A stretch of DNA of 64,000 nucleotides from Molossus alvarezi. Its lineage: Eukaryota; Chordata; Mammalia; Chiroptera; Molossidae. The stretch covers positions 38,529,488 to 38,593,487 of the forward strand of contig CM073897.1 in the NCBI GenBank assembly GCA_037176705.1, read 5' to 3'. Below the pieces are notes generated by a model. The model worked only from the letters and a program-made list of their open reading frames with translations, ran no database searches and was not told where the DNA came from. The translations under genes and the position numbers were made by a program. Shown piece by piece: positions 43,260 to 54,173 of this stretch. Each line of letters opens with the position of its first letter. The first letter of the stretch is position 1.

Positions 43260-43363
43260 ACACTGTTTTATGCTAGTGATAGGAAGAGAACAAATATTTA
43301 CTAAATTCAGGTGTTCTACATACAGTCACTGATTAATTTTCCCCCAAACCTGACAGATCAGTA
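43260..43363 (-). repeat. MIR, left part, split by L1
   Basis: Antisense MIR remnant (GATCAGTACAATTATCCAATT continues after the L1 with GAAGACATGGAAGCTAATCAG). Confidence 0.5.
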
Positions 43364-43379
43364 CAATTATCCAATTTTG

Positions 43380-43852
43380 TTCTTTTTTTTTTATTAATTA
43401 ATTTTTGTTACAGATGTTTCCCCCCCCACTGATTCCCCCCTCCCCCTCCCTCCCTGCCCTTTCCCCAGTTTGTTGTCCATGTCCACTGTTCATGCACACA
43501 TGCATATAAGTTCTGTGGTTTATCTCTTCCCCACCATCCCTCTATTTAGGGGATTGTCAGTCTGTATCCCATTTCCGCATCTCTGGGACTACCCCCTTCC
43601 TCAGACTGTTATGTTCATTATATTCCACAAATAAGTGAGATCATATGAAACTTGTCTTTCTCTGTTTGGCTTGTTTCACTTAGGATGATACTTTCCAGGT
43701 CCCTCCATGTAGTCTCAAAGGATAAGAGGTCCTTCTTTCTTACAGCTGCGTAGTACTCCATTGTGTATATGTACCACAGCTTTTTTATCCATTCGTCTAC
43801 AGATGGACACTTGGGCTGTTTCTAGATCTTAGCTATTGTAAATAGTGCTGCT
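43380..43852 (-). mobile_element. L1 3' end with perfect 16-bp TSD
   Basis: Antisense, 5'-truncated: poly(T), TTTTTGTTACAGATGTTTCC, TAAGTTCTGTGGTTTATCTC, ACTCCATTGTGTATATGTACC, ending at AATAGTGCTG. CAATTATCCAATTTTG occurs at 43364-43379 and 43853-43868. Confidence 0.96.
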
Positions 43853-43868
43853 CAATTATCCAATTTTG

Positions 43869-43960
43869 AAGACATGGAAGCTAATCAGTAAATTTCCTTA
43901 GACCACCTGTGAGTCAGTAGCTTTTGAACTCAAAGATTTGACTCGGGTCCACATAACAAA
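43869..43960 (-). repeat. MIR, right part
   Basis: AAGACATGGAAGCTAATCAG, CTGTGAGTCAGTAGCTTTTGA. Confidence 0.5.
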
Positions 43961-44665
43961 GCTTTTCTCTTGAACTTCCCACACTACTTTCCCTAGTGGG
44001 GAAGACCTGATTGGTAGTTAAGTAAGTTCCTGACTAGTTAGAACAAAGGGGTAATAGATTTATTGCCTTTGGTAGACAGTCATGGTACAACCCTATAAAA
44101 GTCGCTGATGGAACTGTCAGGCTTCAGAACCTGATGGCTTTGACCTTGGGATTAAAGTAGTTGTAGTGGCACAGAATTTCCACCAGATGGCACTGTGAGC
44201 TCACCAATGAAATCTGACTTTCTGCAGCATCCACTTTGAGGCTACAGGCACCTCTGGGGACCTGGGCACAAGATTCATCATTCCCCACGAGATGGGATTT
44301 TCCTTTAGATTTACTCTGAACTCTGCCAGCTATGGAACAGCTGTGTTGGTTTTCTTTGGAGTTAAAGAGGGCCTGGGGTGATTCCATTCCTTTTCATGAC
44401 CTGGAGCTGGTACAGGGTCTGTCTCCTTGGCAATTAGTTGATCCGGAATGAGGCTCCTGTGCTGTTGGGTGATTGCACCCCTAGTTATAAGATTTCAGGT
44501 GTGGGGAGATCTTTATGCTGCTGCTTTTGCTGTGGTGCAGGCAGGAGCTTTTACTAAATGTGGACTGGAGGGTCCCACAGGAAAGGCGAGAAGTGAGTTA
44601 TAAACCACAAGACCCTGGTGTGCTAGGGTTCAGGCAGCAAGGAGGAAGCAGCATGGGGAAGGGAA
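43961..44665. other. Anonymous non-coding DNA
   Basis: No gene recognised. The minus-strand frame at 44124-44387 has no recognisable homology. Confidence 0.4.
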
Positions 44666-44669
44666 CTAA

Positions 44670-44850
44670 TATTCATTAAACACCTACTGTACACCAGGCA
44701 CGGAGAGGGGAGGGCTCCCCACATCCTCTTATTTAGTCCTCCCAATAATCCTGAGTTAGCTGCAATTATTGTCCCACTTTATAGATGAAGAAAGTAAACC
44801 ATGTAAAGATGAAGGAACTTCACAAAAGTCACAGAGCAGTTCAGCCTTTC
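44670..44850 (-). repeat. MIR SINE
   Basis: TTAAACACCTACTGTACACC, TTATTTAGTCCTCCCAATAAT, TTATAGATGAAGAAAGTAAACC. Confidence 0.75.
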
Positions 44851-45024
44851 AGACAGAATCCTGTCCCAGTTCATGCTCCGAGGACCAATCTCAAAGACCT
44901 GCAAAGAGAGCTTTAAAGTCTGTCAGTGGTACAGCTGGCACCAAGCTCTCTCTTACTTTCTCAAAACTTTGTTTCCTGTAAATAAATGTTCAAGAGACTA
45001 TTAAAGAAAAGGGTGGTGGTGGTG

Positions 45025-45168
45025 CATGCAATATTATTATCATTTTATGGAAGAGGAAACTGAGATTCAGAGGAGCTACGACTTACTTGCTCCAGATTCC
45101 AGCCAGTACTAAGCAGCACAGCTAGGATTCAAATAAACATCTGTGTGACTCAGAGCATCTGCCCTTTT
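45025..45168 (-). repeat. MIR SINE
   Basis: TTTTATGGAAGAGGAAACTGAG, CAGCACAGCTAGGATTCAAA. Confidence 0.75.
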
Positions 45169-45171
45169 AAA

Positions 45172-45804
45172 AAGGTGCAGCCACTATGGAAAACAATATG
45201 GTGTTACCTCAAAAAATTAAAAATTGAACTGCCATTTGACCCAGTGATCCCACTTCTAGGAATATACCCTAAGAAGCCTGAAACACCAATCATAAAGAAT
45301 ATATGTACCCCATGTTCATAGCAACACTATTTATAATAGCTAAGATCTGGAAACAGCCCAAGTGTCCATCAGTAGATGAATGGATAAAAAAGCTGTAGTA
45401 CATATACACAATGGAGTACTATGCAGCTGTAAGAAAGAAAAAAAAATCTCTTATCATTTGAGACAACATGGAGGGACCTGGAAAGTATTATCCTAAGTGA
45501 AACAAGCCAAACAGAGAAAGACAAGTATCATATGATCTCACTTATTTGTGGAATATAATGAACATAACAGTATGAGGAATGGGGTAGTCCCAGAGACGTG
45601 GAAGTGGGGTACAGACTGACAATCCCCAGAAGTGGGGACATTGGGGGAGAGATAAACCACAGAACTTATATGCATGTATGCATGAACAAAGGTCATGGAC
45701 AACAAAGCTGGGGACAAGGTGGGAAGAGGGAGAGGGAGGTGGGAATCAGTGGGGGGAAAAGGAGAAACATCTGTAACAAAAATAAATTCATTAATTAAAA
45801 AAAA
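45172..45804 (+). mobile_element. L1 3' part (ORF2 end plus 3' UTR)
   Basis: 5'-truncated L1 of about 630 bp beginning inside ORF2 (GTGCAGCCACTATGGAAAAC; translates to the LWKTL region). It runs through CCAAGTGTCCATCAGTAGAT, GAGTACTATGCAGCTGTAAG and GGGGTAGTCCCAGAGACGTG to ACATCTGTAACAAAAATAAA and an A-rich tail. The only sizeable plus-strand L1 in the 37-59 kb block. Confidence 0.93.
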
Positions 45805-45812
45805 AGGCAAAT

Positions 45813-46064
45813 ATAGCCCTGGCTGGTTTGGCTCAGTGGTTAGAGCATTGGCCCACAGACCAAAGAGTTGTGGGTTCAATTCCAGACAGCGACATGTACC
45901 TCGGTTGCAGTTTGTCCCTGGCTCTATTCGGGGTCGTGCGGGAGGCAGCCAGTCAGTGTGTCTCTCTCACATTGAAGTTTCTCTCTCTCTCCCTCCCACT
46001 CTATCTGAAGATAAATGGAAAAATATCTTCAGGTGAGGATTAAAATAAAATAAAGTAAATAAAC
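45813..46064 (+). mobile_element. VES SINE placed directly after the L1 tail
   Basis: Complete VES: AGCCCTGGCTGGTTTGGCTC (A box), GTGGGTTCAATTCC (B box), GTACCTCGGTTGCAGTTTG, CTCCCACTCTATCTG and the tail ATCTTCAGGTGAGGATT. TSD AGGCAAAT at 45805-45812 and 46065-46072. Confidence 0.95.
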
Positions 46065-46072
46065 AGGCAAAT

Positions 46073-46600
46073 GTAATTGGAAGAGGAGAACTCATTCACT
46101 CACTCACACTCAACCAGCACTGACCAGGCAGCATCTAAGCACCAGGCGTGGCAGCAGCTGCTTTTTATTTAAGAACAGTCTTAATAAATATTCTTTAGTC
46201 CTCCAGGCTCATCCTTGAATCATCCATTTAATGCAGTATCCTGCCATCACAGGCAGTCAGTAAAAATGTATTGAATGGAACAGAATGGAACTGAACTGAT
46301 TATATACACTTGGAGTGCTTGAAGTGGTCCAGAGCTTCGGATGTTCCAAGTCTCATGAAACCGAGTTATTGAATTGATTCATTTTGATACAATGTGGCCA
46401 GTACTTGTTGAGTGCCTGATATTTCATTCCTTTGCTGTTTGGCTCACTTTGGCCATATCACCCAGCCTGTTGCTAAAATTAGAGTGTACACTGAGATACA
46501 AAGGGACACAAAGTCTAAATCCTGCAAAGCAGCAGCATAGGAGCCTCATACTGGAGGGAGGTGGAAGAGGGGAACCGAAGTGGTACGAACAAATTTTGTT
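46073..46600. other. Anonymous non-coding DNA
   Basis: Weak L2-like text at 46090-46160; otherwise nothing recognised. Confidence 0.4.
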
Positions 46601-46609
46601 TAGAATAAA

Positions 46610-46840
46610 GTTGTATTGGAAGTGTGGTTATTCTGTTAACTAGCTGTGTGAACTTGGGCAGGTAACATACCTTTCTGAATATCCATGTCTACCTTTGCAG
46701 GTTGCACTTGTTGGCTGGCTGGGTCGTGACCAGTATCAGCTCCTTGAGAGCAGGACTGAGTGCTGAGGGTCACACATTCAGTCCTCGGTAGAGGGCCTGG
46801 CTCCTATGAGTGCTCAATAAATATTGAAAGAAGAAAAGTC
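46610..46840 (+). repeat. MIR SINE
   Basis: TTAACTAGCTGTGTGAACTTG, GGGCAGGTAACATACCTTTC and the terminal GAGTGCTCAATAAATATTG. Confidence 0.75.
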
Positions 46841-46859
46841 ATTCTTTGAAGTATGTAAG

Positions 46860-46990
46860 GCAAATTCAATAATTGCAGCTTTAAAGATGGGAAGACAGAT
46901 TCAGGTGGGTTGTTAAGTGAGGTAATTAATTTGAGGTTTGTTCAAGACCACTCATCTAAAAGTGGTAGAAGCCAGGTTTTCCGAATCCTG
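46860..46990 (-). repeat. MIR SINE
   Basis: GCTTTAAAGATGGGAAGACAG, AAAGTGGTAGAAGCCAGG. Confidence 0.55.
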
Positions 46991-47159
46991 GCCTTGTGAT
47001 ATGCTGGGTCTGACTTTTCCTGTCTGTGAAAACGACCTCCCAAGGGACTGCTGGGGTCCTTGTATCTCAAATCTCCTCTGTGTTTAGGTCAGTCACTGCA
47101 GTAAGTGGGGAGACTGGGACCCCCAGTTCAGAAACAACCAGGGTTAAGACAGGTATTTG

Positions 47160-47350
47160 GGAAGTTACATTCATTCACTCACTCGTGCAAACATTGTTTT
47201 TTGAGCACTGGTTCTGTGCCAGGCCCGTGTTCCATTCTGAGGGGGAACAAAGATAAAACACAGTCTGTTTCCACTGAACTCAGCCCAGTGGAGAGAACAG
47301 AGAGCGACAGTGACAAACACAGTAGCTGTTGGCGGCAGGACAGCGGAGGT
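47160..47350 (-). repeat. L2 3' end
   Basis: CATTCATTCACTCACTCGTGC, TTGAGCACTGGTTCTGTGCC, AGGCCCGTGTTCCATTCTG. Confidence 0.75.
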
Positions 47351-48365
47351 CCAGGGCGTGTGGGCGCAGGAGGGAGAGGAAGGAAGGGGTAAGAGGAGCT
47401 TTTGGGAGATGTGTGGTAAGCTGGGCACGTCAGTGTGAGCAGAAGCTGTTCCGGAGAAGAGGCAGGGAAGAGTCGCTGTGACTGGCGGATGGCACAGGTG
47501 GTTTGTCTCTTCTGCCACGCTCTTCTCTTCTCACCTGGTGGGAGCAAGAGGGACCCGCACCTTCTGAGGTGAAGTCTGGACACGTGAGCTGTTGCTCCAC
47601 AGGCACCGTGGCTCTGTGGTATCAGGGATGATACTTTAAACATACTTCCTGGTGTGCTTTCTTTGGCAGGGAAGGGTGTCTGCACGTGTGTGTCTGGCCA
47701 CATTGCCTCAGGGCATTCGTGTTGACACAGGCCCTCTCTGATGACTCCTATCTCTAAGTGGTTGACTTGGATGTTTTGGTCTGAGTTGCCTAGAATCAGA
47801 CCTTGAGCCAAGGATTCAAGGACCACCCATTCATTGGAAGACGGGAGGAACGTGGGAGGTGAGGGGATGTGATATGGGAAAGGGAAGCCAGTTCCTGCAG
47901 GGGTTACTCATGGGTTTACAGCCAAGGAGTCACCCAGCAGCAAAGATATTCAGGGAGGGCGAAGCTTCCTGGAACCACTAGGAAGACCCTTCGAATCCAG
48001 CTTTAATCCTGTAAGTACATGGTTTTCAAGGCATTTTCCATGAGGTGTCCTACGCTCCTCCAAGGCTAAAGCCGGAGGAACAAGGAGGAGGGATCCCAGG
48101 CCTCGCTGCTTCAACCAGCGCAGCTCCACCCGACTTCTTTGCACTTTAGGTTTCTGCCCCCAAATGTGTTTAACAAGGGTTTCTGCAGGGGAAATAAGAC
48201 GGAACATCACAGTAGTAGTGATGAGGGAGTCGTTAACGCTTCAAATCAGTGCATGAATGCATAAGTTATACATGGTTATCATTGCTCCCACTGCCCAGTG
48301 CTGGGCGGTGGCGATGTGCGCCCGGGGAGGCCCGGAGCTGTGTGGTGGTACGTGGGGGGTGCAGG
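47351..48365. other. Anonymous non-coding DNA
   Basis: No gene recognised. A minus-strand open frame of 215 codons ending at 47179 is mostly L2-derived and has no recognisable domain. Confidence 0.45.
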
Positions 48366-48369
48366 GCTG

Positions 48370-48487
48370 ACTGTCCTGCTGCTTTACTCTTGCCTTTTCC
48401 CAAGGATTTGTCTTTATTTTAGTTATAATTCCCGTTTGGTTCTGGGAAATCGTCTGTGTAGCTTCCATTCACTCTGCATCCATTTTC
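48370..48487 (-). mobile_element. L1 5'-end fragment without downstream L1
   Basis: CAAGGATTTGTCTTTATTTTAG, AATTCCCGTTTGGTTCTGGG, TGTGTAGCTTCCATTCACTC and CATCCATTTT match the extreme 5' ends of the L1s at 42380-42470 and 58480-58560. No ORF1 or ORF2 follows. Confidence 0.7.
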
Positions 48488-48489
48488 AC

Positions 48490-49350
48490 ATCCTCTATGC
48501 CTATCTTGTGTGCAGCTGGGTCGCACAGGCCTCTCTGGTGCCCCCACATCCTGCAGGTCCTGTGGGCAGGCAGCTGGATCGCACCAGTTCCTCTAGGGCT
48601 CTGGCTTCCCACCGCTCTTGTGGGCTACTGGGTCCCAGAGGCTTCTCTGGTGCCCTTGCACCCTGCTGGTCCCACAGGCGGGCAGCTGGGTCGAACCAGT
48701 CCCTCTGGGGCTCCAGCTTCCTACTACTTTTGTGAGCTGCTGGACCTACAGGCCTCTGTTGAGCCCCAGGACCCGCCGCTGGTGGCTGGGGAGTGCTGCT
48801 GCCCTGTGGAGCTCAACTCCTGCTCAGCTTTTGCTGTAGTTTTTGGGGATGGGTCTCAGCTGCTGGTCTGTGCTTCTGTTGCCTGGGGATGGATGTCTGC
48901 TCCCCAGCCTCTGTTACTGGGGGTATATCTGGACTCTGATGGTGCTGCTACTATGGGGGATGGTGCTGGGATCTGGGCTGTCTGCGGCTTCGGGGACTGG
49001 CACCTTGGGAGCTCCACTATTGTGCATTGGTCTGTGTTGACACAGGGTGTCCACTGGTCCGATGGTGCCAGGTGCGCTGGTGGGCTCAGGTTGCTGGGCC
49101 CTAGTTGCTTCCACTGCCTCCTCCCAGGGAAGACCCAGGGTCTTCCAAAATGGTGGGACCTCCCTGCTGCACAGGGAGAAGCACCCTGAAGAGCCTCTTA
49201 CCACAGTAGCAGGCAGGTCCTCATCCACAGCACAGGAACCTTCTGCTCCGCGGCTCTGCACTGCTGGGGTTTGGTCGTCCACCTTCAAGTCCACTCACAC
49301 TCTCTCACACACTCACCCTCCCTCTGGTCCTGCCCTCTGCCATCTTCTGA
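48490..49350 (-). repeat. GC-rich L1 5'UTR-like segment with tandem repeats
   Basis: About 860 bp attached to the L1 5'-end fragment at 48370. It includes roughly 2.5 tandem units of about 112 bp between 48515 and 48790 (GGCAGCTGGATCGCACCAG at 48570 and GGCAGCTGGGTCGAACCAG at 48679). It ends with TCTGCCATCTTCTG, the complement of an L1-like AGAAGATGGCAG start. Origin is uncertain: perhaps a monomer-type L1 promoter or another repeat family. Confidence 0.5.
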
Positions 49351-49813
49351 AATATTGCTACTAACAGATTTTGGTCATCCTGACACAAAGTGGTAACATT
49401 TGGAACAACCACAACTGAGTAGCTTTTAAAGCTTTTTTCTCCACATCTTCTGGACTGATGCAATGACTTTGTGCTAAACTTCCCTCTGATAACTAAACCC
49501 CAGCTAAGTAATTCATCTGTTCTTTGGAAGTGCCTATGACTACAGGTTAGCAGGTCCAGCCACACACTGCTGTGTCTACAGGGGCGGTGAGTGAATGAGC
49601 CCAGTGGCCAAAGGGAGGCAGTGCGGGCTTGAGCGTCATGATGACCTGCAGAGATCTCACTAAGCCATTCAGACATTCAGAGTCAGTTAGTGAGACATCA
49701 AACCATGGGTGGTCCTGTGAGCTGGCTCCCTGCTGCATATCTTTGCTCAGTTGTTGAGATCCATGCCCATATAACACATGGCGTTTCTCTGGGTTGGTAT
49801 AGACCCACAGCTT
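49351..49813. other. Anonymous non-coding DNA
   Basis: Short spacer between the L1-like fragment and HAL1; nothing recognised. Confidence 0.45.
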
Positions 49814-50194
49814 TCTGCCTGTTTCTTTTCTTTTTTTTTCTTTTTTTTCCTTTTCAAATCTTTATTGTTGGATGTAAAATGTATTACAGATGTTCCACAT
49901 TTTTCCCCCATTGACCCTGTCCTCCTCACTCCCACCCCCCTCCCACCTTTTCCCACACTATTGTCTGTGTTCATTGGTTATGCATATAAGTACTTTGGTT
50001 TATTTCTTCCCACCCCCCCAACCCCTTTCCCTTTGAGGTTTGTCAGTCTAGCAATGAATTTGTGCTTCTTAATCCCTTCACCTTTTTCACTCCCTTCCCA
50101 ACTGGCAACCAACAAAATGTTCTCTGTATCTATGAGAATGTTTCTGTTCTTCCTTTCATTTTGTTTGTAGATTCCATTGTTGATAGATATGTAT

Positions 50195-51136
50195 TCATTG
50201 CCATCTTGTTTGTTCATATATTTTATCTTTTTCTTCAAAAAGACCTTTCATCATTTCATATAATAATGATTTGGTGGTGATGAACTCCTTTAACTTTTTC
50301 TTGTCTGGGAAAGTTTTTATATGTCCATCGATTCTAAATGACAGCTTTGCAGGATAGAGTAATCTTGGTTGTAGGTTTTTGCTTTTCATCACTCTGAATA
50401 TTTCTTGCCACTCCCTTCTGACTTGCAGAGTTTCTTTTGAGAAATCAGCTGACAGCCTAATGGGAACTCCCTTGTAGGTAACTAGCTGCATTTCTCTTGC
50501 TGCTTTTAAGATTCTCTCTTTGTCTTGAACCTTTTGCATTTTGATGATGATGTGTCTTGGTGTGGGCCTCTTGGGGTTCATCTTGTTTGGGACTCTCTGT
50601 GCTTCCTGGACTGGTAGGTCTGTTTCCTTCACCAAGTTAGGAAAGTTTTCTGCCATTATTGTTTAAAACAGGTTTTTGTTTTCTTGTTCTCTCTCTTCTC
50701 CTTCCGGCACCCCCAAGATGCGAATGTTGGCACGCTTGAAGTTGTCCCAGAAGCTCCTTACACTCTCCTCATTTTTTTGGATTCTTTTTTCTTTTTGCTG
50801 ATCTGATTGGGGATTTTTTGCTTCCTTATATTCCAGATCAATGGTTTGCTCCTTGGATTTACATACTCTATTATTGAAGCTGTGTAAATTATTCTTTATT
50901 TCAGTTAATGTCTCCTTCAATTCTAACTGTGTATCCATGATTTCTAACTGGTCCTTTTTTATGCCCTTGAGGCCCTCCCTAAGTTCACTGAGGTTCTCAC
51001 TAAGTTCATTGAGCATCCTTATAAGCAGTATTTTGAACTCAGTATCTGTTAGGTTGCTTATCTCTCTTTCGCTTAGTTCTTTTATTGGGGTTTTGTTCTG
51101 TTCTTTCATTTGAGGCCTGTTTCTTTGTATCCTCAT
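50195..51136 (-). pseudogene. HAL1 ORF1 with one in-frame stop
   Basis: ORF1p-like frame starting MRIQRNRPQMKEQNKTPIKE at 51136. Order: N-terminal segment; long coiled coil (heptads through LLIRMLNELSENLSELREGL and LEIMDTQLELKETLTEIKNN); the RRM entry RANIRILGVPEGEERE near 50700; then a single TAA at 50660-50662, after which the same frame continues with MAENFPNLVKE and the C-terminal domain (RHIIIKMQKVQDKERILKAA, RRWQEIF-like, LLYPAKLSFRIDGHIKTFPD) to 50195. Total about 313 codons, close to L1 ORF1p size. No frameshift is seen; one substitution disables it. Confidence 0.85.
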
Positions 51137-52035
51137 TTTGGCTGCCTCCCTGTGTTTGTTTCTGTGTATTACTTAATGAGATGTATGGGGCTCACTGAGA
51201 CATGATGCTGCTCGTTTGAAAGAATTTAGGAAAAACCTGAAGCAGGATCCAAGACCGGCCAATCCTATGGTTAAGCAAGTGGCAACAGCTTGGGTGGGCT
51301 TGAAAGTTGTGTGGGGCGGGGTGGGGCTACCAGTGTGAGCCAGGTTGCTGGAGTCCCAGATATGGCTTCTGTCTGCCGCCCCCGGGAAGAGCTCACCAAA
51401 GGAACAAAGGCCTCTTACAGCACGTTTGTCCCCGAGGAAGCCCCCTCTCCAGCCCTCGCTCCAGTACCAAACAGCTCAGTTCTTCCCTGTATGTCTCTGG
51501 TGCCCCTCGAGCTGCCTCCCCTCCAAGCTTAGAGGGAGAGAGTCCGATAAGTCCGTGCTCGGGCCCTTTAAGGAGCTGCCTGGGCCTCCAGCCGCCTCAG
51601 CCTCCCTGAGCCTCAGTTTCCGCTGGTTTTTCCAGCCAGAAGTTATGGGGACTTCTCTTCCTGGCACTGGAACCCTGAGCGGGGCACCTGGTGTGGGACG
51701 GGGACCCCTCAGTCCTCAGGAAGGACCTTCCCAGCTGCGGGAGCCTCCTGATTTTTATCCGTCACACGTGGGTGTGGGACCAGCCCATCTCGCCGCCGCC
51801 ACGCCACCGCAGCCGCCGCCGCCCTGCCACCCCTCGAGCAGCCACCCCTCCTACCAGTCTGGATGTAGCTGCTTTTTTTTTTTTTTTTTAATTCCGTAGT
51901 TGTAGGACTTCCATTCAGCTTGATTTCAGGCAGTTTTGAATGATGGTTGTTCTGTGGTTTAATTGTAACTTTGATGTGGTTGTGGGAGGACGCAGTACAG
52001 TGTTTACCTACGCCACCATCTTGACCGAAAGTCCC
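51137..52035 (-). promoter_or_regulatory. HAL1 5' UTR, GC-rich internal promoter region
   Basis: About 900 bp upstream of ORF1. CpG/CGG-rich at 51785-51845 (CGCCGCCGCCACGCCACCGC) and with an 18-T run at 51872-51889. Unlike the L1 5' UTRs at 41665 and 57777 it shares no obvious blocks with them. Confidence 0.6.
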
Positions 52036-52446
52036 TCTGCCTCTTTCTTGACTGCCCTCGACTGTTGACTCTATGTCTTGCTTGTTGCCCAAGCAATAGT
52101 TAGAGTCAGAGTCTTAGAAGCTCACTACTTTGGCAGGAACAATGGGATGTGCTCACACTAATGTCATATTGGGCAGATAAAAAAAAAATTATTTATTTAT
52201 TATTTTAATTAATTAACTTATTTATTTTTGTTATAGATGTTTCTTCATTTTCCCCCATTGACACCCTCCTTCTCTCCCCACCATCCCGTCCCCAGCTTTG
52301 TGGTCCATGTCCACTGGTCATGCATACGTGCAAATAAGTTCTATGGTTTATCTCCCCCCCCCCCCATCCCCGCTTCTGGGGATTGTCAGTCTGTACCCTA
52401 CTTCCACATCTCTGGTACTACCCTGTTCTTCAGACTGTTATGTTCA

Positions 52447-54135
52447 TTATATTTCACAAATAAGTGAGATTATATGATACTTGTCTTTCTCTATTAGGCC
52501 TGTTTCGCTTAGGATAATACTTTCCAGGTCCCTCCATGTCACCTCAAAGGATAAGAGATCATTCTTTCTTACAGCTGTATAGTACTCCATTGTGTATATG
52601 TCTCACACTTTTTTATCCATTTGTCTACTGATGGACATTTGGGCTGTTTCCAGATCTCAGCTAATGTAAATAGTGCAGTTATGAACATGGGGTACATATA
52701 TTCTTTATGATTGGTGTTTCAGGATTCTTAGGGTATATTTCTAGAAGTGGGATCACTGGGTCAAATGGCAGTTCAATTTTTAAATTTTTGAGGTAACACC
52801 ATAGTGTTTTCCATAGTGGCTGCACCAGTCTGCATTCCCACCAGCAGTGTGCTAGAGTCCCCTTTTCTCCACACCCTCGACAACACTTGTTGTTTGATGA
52901 TCTTTTGATGGTGGCCATTCGGACAGGTGTGAGGTGATACCTCATTGTTGTTTTAATTTGCATCTCTCTGATGATTAGTGATGTTGAGCTTTTCTTCATA
53001 TGTCTCTGGGCCAGATATTTGTATGTCCTGTTTGGAGAGGTGTCTATTTTGTTCCTCTGCCCATTTTTTAATTGGGTTCTATGTCTTCCATTTTTGAGTT
53101 GTATAAGTACTCTATGTATTTTGGAAATTAATTCTTTATCTGATGCACCATTGGAAATTATGGTCTCCCATATGGTGGGTTCCCTTTCCATTTTGATGAT
53201 TGTATCTTTTGCTGTGCAGAAGCTTTTGAGTTTGATGTAGTCCCATGTGTTCATTTGTTTCTGTTGCCTTAGGTGATGTATCAGTGAAAATTCTGCTGCG
53301 TATGGTGTCTGAAATTTTGTTGCCTACATTTTCTTGTAGAATTTTTATGGATTCATGAATCACATTTAAGTCTTTTATCCATTTTGAGTTTTTCTTGTGT
53401 ATGATGTAAGTTGATAGTCTAGTATCATTTTTTTTTTTGCATGTACCTGTCCAATTTTCCCAACACCATTTATTAAAGAGGCTGTCTTTACTCCATTGTA
53501 TGCTCTTGCCACCTTTGTCAAATATTAATTGTGCATATTGTCTTGGGTCCATTTCTGGGTTCTCTATTCTGTTCCATTTATTTATTTGCCTGTTCTTGTG
53601 CCAGTACCAGGCTGTTTTGATTACAGTGGCTTTGTAGTATAACCTGAAATCTGGTAATGTGATCCCTCCAACTTTGTTCTTTTTTAATATTGGTGTGGCT
53701 ATTCAGAGTCTTTTCCCATTCTATATGAACTTTTGAAGTATTTGTTCTAGTTCTGTGAAGTATGTCGTTGGTATTTTGATGGGGATTGCATTGAATCTAT
53801 GGATTGTTTTGGGTAGTATGGACGTTTTAATGATGTTAATTCTTCCAATCCATGACAAAGGTATGTTCTTCCACTTTTTTATATCTTCCTCTATTTCTTT
53901 ATTCAATGTCCTGTAGTTTTCTGCAATTAGGTCCTTTACTTCTTTGGTTAAGTTTATTCCTAGGTATCTGATTTTTTTTTGCCGTGATGGTATATAGCAT
54001 TGTTTTTTTAGTTTCTCTTTCTTTGAGTTCATCATTGGTGTATAAAAATGCTGTTGATTTCTTTCTTTCTTTCTTTTTTGTTATCCTCACTGGAGGACAT
54101 TTTTCCATTTTTGTTCAGATAGAGAGGGAGGGAGG

Positions 54136-54173
<38 letters not shown>

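Larger units (their letters stand above)
49828..52035 (-). mobile_element. HAL1 (half-L1) retrotransposon, full length
   Basis: A 2.2-kb minus-strand element: 5' end with AAGATGGTGGCG-like start (complement CGCCACCATCTTGAC at about 52010-52025), GC-rich 5' UTR, ORF1 (51136-50195), and directly after it a 3' UTR with terminal oligo(A) (poly T at 49827-49850). There is no ORF2 at all, the definition of HAL1. A TSD of 14 bp with one mismatch (TCTGCCTGTTTCTT at 49814, TCTGCCTCTTTCTT at 52036) frames it, so this is a complete retrotransposed copy and not a deleted L1. HAL1s depend on L1 ORF2p supplied in trans. Confidence 0.88.

Noticed and set aside
47179..47826. 215-codon minus-strand open frame
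   Set aside because: Partly L2-derived, no recognisable domain, no promoter or splice context.
48497..49189. 230-codon plus-strand open frame
   Set aside because: Lies entirely in repeat-derived L1 5'UTR-like sequence with tandem units; amino acid composition is low-complexity and no domain is recognisable.
48741..49300. Possible gene exon with Trp/Cys-rich product
   Set aside because: Same repeat segment; frames in all three phases are equally open.
51785..51845. CpG island promoter of a cellular gene
   Set aside because: The CGG-rich stretch is inside the HAL1 5' UTR and is bounded by the element's TSD.
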